Assembly: GCF_026169115.1 (NCBI RefSeq)
Contig: NZ_JAPFEA010000016.1
Location: forward strand, 1 to 32,959
From: Intestinimonas sp.
GTDB lineage: Bacteria; Bacillota; Clostridia; Oscillospirales; Oscillospiraceae
Length of the DNA: 32,959 nucleotides
Reading direction: 5' to 3'
The position numbers were made by a program, and so were the translations under genes. Positions 32,020 through 32,959 of the stretch are shown here, piece by piece. Positions within the stretch are counted from its first letter, which is position 1. Each line of letters starts with the position of its first letter. The notes beneath the pieces were generated by a model, which did not search any database, was not told the DNA's origin, and worked only from the letters and a program-made list of their open reading frames with translations.

Positions 32020-32514
32020 ATGAAGACCGCCATTTACCCCGGCAGCTTTGACCCCATCACCCTGGGGCATTTGAATATCATCAAGCGGGCAGCTCTGTGC
32101 TTTGACAAGCTCATTGTCTGTGTCATGGTCAATTCTCAAAAGAACGGCCTTTTCACACCGGAGGAGCGGGTGAAGCTCATCCGGCGGGTGGTCTCTCAGC
32201 TGCCCAATGTGGAGGTGGACGCCTCCTCTGTGCTCCTGGCCGAGTACGCCAGACAGCGGAAGGCCAGGGTCATCGTCAAGGGGCTCCGGGCCGTGTCCGA
32301 CTTTGAGAGCGAGGTCCAGATGGCTGTGGTCAACCGCAAGCTCAACCCAAATGTAGATACCATGTTCCTGCCCTCCAACGAGAAGTACACCTATCTCAGC
32401 TCCACGGTGGTGAAGGAGATGGTGCGCTACGGGGTGGATCTGTCTGACTTCATCCCCCGGGAGATCATCGCGGATGTGAAGCAGAAAATGAATGACAGCA
32501 GGAGGGACGGCTGA
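32020..32514 (+). CDS. coaD: Pantetheine-phosphate adenylyltransferase
   Basis: A 164-residue enzyme of coenzyme A synthesis, transferring AMP from ATP to 4'-phosphopantetheine. YPGSFDPITLGH holds the nucleotidyltransferase TxGH motif, KGLRAVSDFE is a conserved substrate loop, and YLSSTVVKEM is the second ATP motif. A CAGGGGG site precedes the ATG. Its stop shares a base with the next start (TGATG). Confidence 0.97.
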   Translation: MKTAIYPGSFDPITLGHLNIIKRAALCFDKLIVCVMVNSQKNGLFTPEERVKLIRRVVSQLPNVEVDASSVLLAEYARQRKARVIVKGLRAVSDFESEVQMAVVNRKLNPNVDTMFLPSNEKYTYLSSTVVKEMVRYGVDLSDFIPREIIADVKQKMNDSRRDG

Positions 32515-32959
32515 TGGCGACCGGCGTAGAAGAATTGGTGGACATGCTCTTTTCCATGATCGATGAGGCAAAGAGCCTGCCCCTGAGCAGCGACAAGTGC
32601 ATCATCGAGCGGGACAAGGCCCTGGACCTGCTGGATGAGATCAAGGCCCAGTTCCCTGTGGAGCTGGGCGAGGCCAAGAAGCTCCTGGCCGCCCGGGCGG
32701 ACTATATCGCCTCCGCCAAGCGGGAAGGGGAGCTCATCCGCAAGCAGGCGGAGGAGAAGGCACGACAGATGCTGGCCGAGGACGAGCTGGCCGCCCAGGC
32801 CAAGCAGCGGGCCAACGAGATGCTCAAGGTGGCCGATGAGCGCAGCCGGGAGCTGCGTCGGGCCGCCAACGAGTACTGCGAGGACGCCCTGCGCCGGACC
32901 GAGGAGGCCGTCAGCGAGGCATACGACGAGATCAAACGCTCCCGGGCGCGGTTCCGGGC
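32514..32959 (+). CDS. Coiled-coil protein of unknown function, downstream of coaD (cut by window edge)
   Basis: The first 148 residues of a hydrophilic, highly charged helical protein. It opens with VEELVDMLFSMIDEAKSLPL, followed by CIIERDKALDLLDEI and long Ala/Glu/Arg/Lys heptads (about residues 55-148). There is no membrane segment in the visible part, so it is not a standard F-type ATPase b subunit, though the helices resemble such stalk proteins and automatic annotation may call it that. GGAGGG precedes the ATG, which overlaps the coaD stop. Proteins of this kind follow coaD in Oscillospiraceae, as I recall; function unknown. Confidence 0.75.
   Translation, partial: MATGVEELVDMLFSMIDEAKSLPLSSDKCIIERDKALDLLDEIKAQFPVELGEAKKLLAARADYIASAKREGELIRKQAEEKARQMLAEDELAAQAKQRANEMLKVADERSRELRRAANEYCEDALRRTEEAVSEAYDEIKRSRARFR

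Noticed and set aside
30058-32571. An 837-codon minus-strand frame over the lipoprotein gene, rsmD and coaD
   Set aside because: A shadow of three well-supported genes, with no recognisable motif.

Overview
The window reads as a chromosomal segment of a high-GC, spore-forming gut Clostridium-type bacterium, most likely Oscillospiraceae (Flavonifractor/Intestinimonas/Lawsonibacter-like). The basis is Firmicute gene order (yqfC-yqfD-phoH-ybeY-era-yqzL-recO), sporulation genes, consensus sigma-A promoters, strong Shine-Dalgarno sites, frequent TTG/GTG starts, and a complete clostridial lysine-fermentation gene set. The genus is inference.

Region 1 (1-3.7 kb, minus strand): the 5' part of a divergent HSP90-family chaperone gene, a ~430 bp non-coding stretch with a terminator, and an MBOAT + SGNH-type pair of the kind that O-acylates exported polymers. 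A promoter pair and a long GC hairpin separate this from the next block.

Region 2 (3.7-14.5 kb, plus strand): a P-loop ATPase, then the lysine fermentation cluster. kamB-kamC (aminomutase reactivase) have their own consensus promoter. A second consensus promoter, overlapping the kamC stop codon, leads into a lysine riboswitch and a very strong terminator, followed by kal-kce-kdd-kamA-kamD-kamE and a final terminator. These six genes convert lysine plus acetyl-CoA to acetoacetate and crotonyl-CoA with release of two NH3. The 3' strand of riboswitch helix P1 lies inside the 5' arm of the terminator, so lysine binding should block termination. This predicts a lysine-ON switch, which fits a catabolic operon. 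Spacers inside the operon hold further structure: a three-way-junction RNA followed by U's between kamA and kamD, and a ~145 nt nearly G-free tract between kce and kdd.

Region 3 (14.5-17.7 kb): a monomeric [FeFe] hydrogenase that could reoxidise ferredoxin, then on the minus strand a YlbJ-like sporulation membrane protein and a small Cys-rich protein.

Region 4 (17.7-27.4 kb, plus strand): YgjP-type metalloprotease, yqfC, yqfD, phoH, an unknown CTCGHC-motif protein, ybeY, era, yqzL, recO, a PhzF-family isomerase and mutS2.

Region 5 (27.4-33 kb, plus strand): HPr, uvrC, a DUF4358-transglutaminase lipoprotein, rsmD, coaD and the start of a coiled-coil protein.

Downstream of era and upstream of uvrC lie two diverged copies, in opposite orientation, of one multi-hairpin element. 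Each is flanked by a long direct repeat of the neighbouring gene end (58 bp of the era 3' end, 111 bp at the uvrC start). The lysine-ON riboswitch and this paired element are the two most interesting observations.
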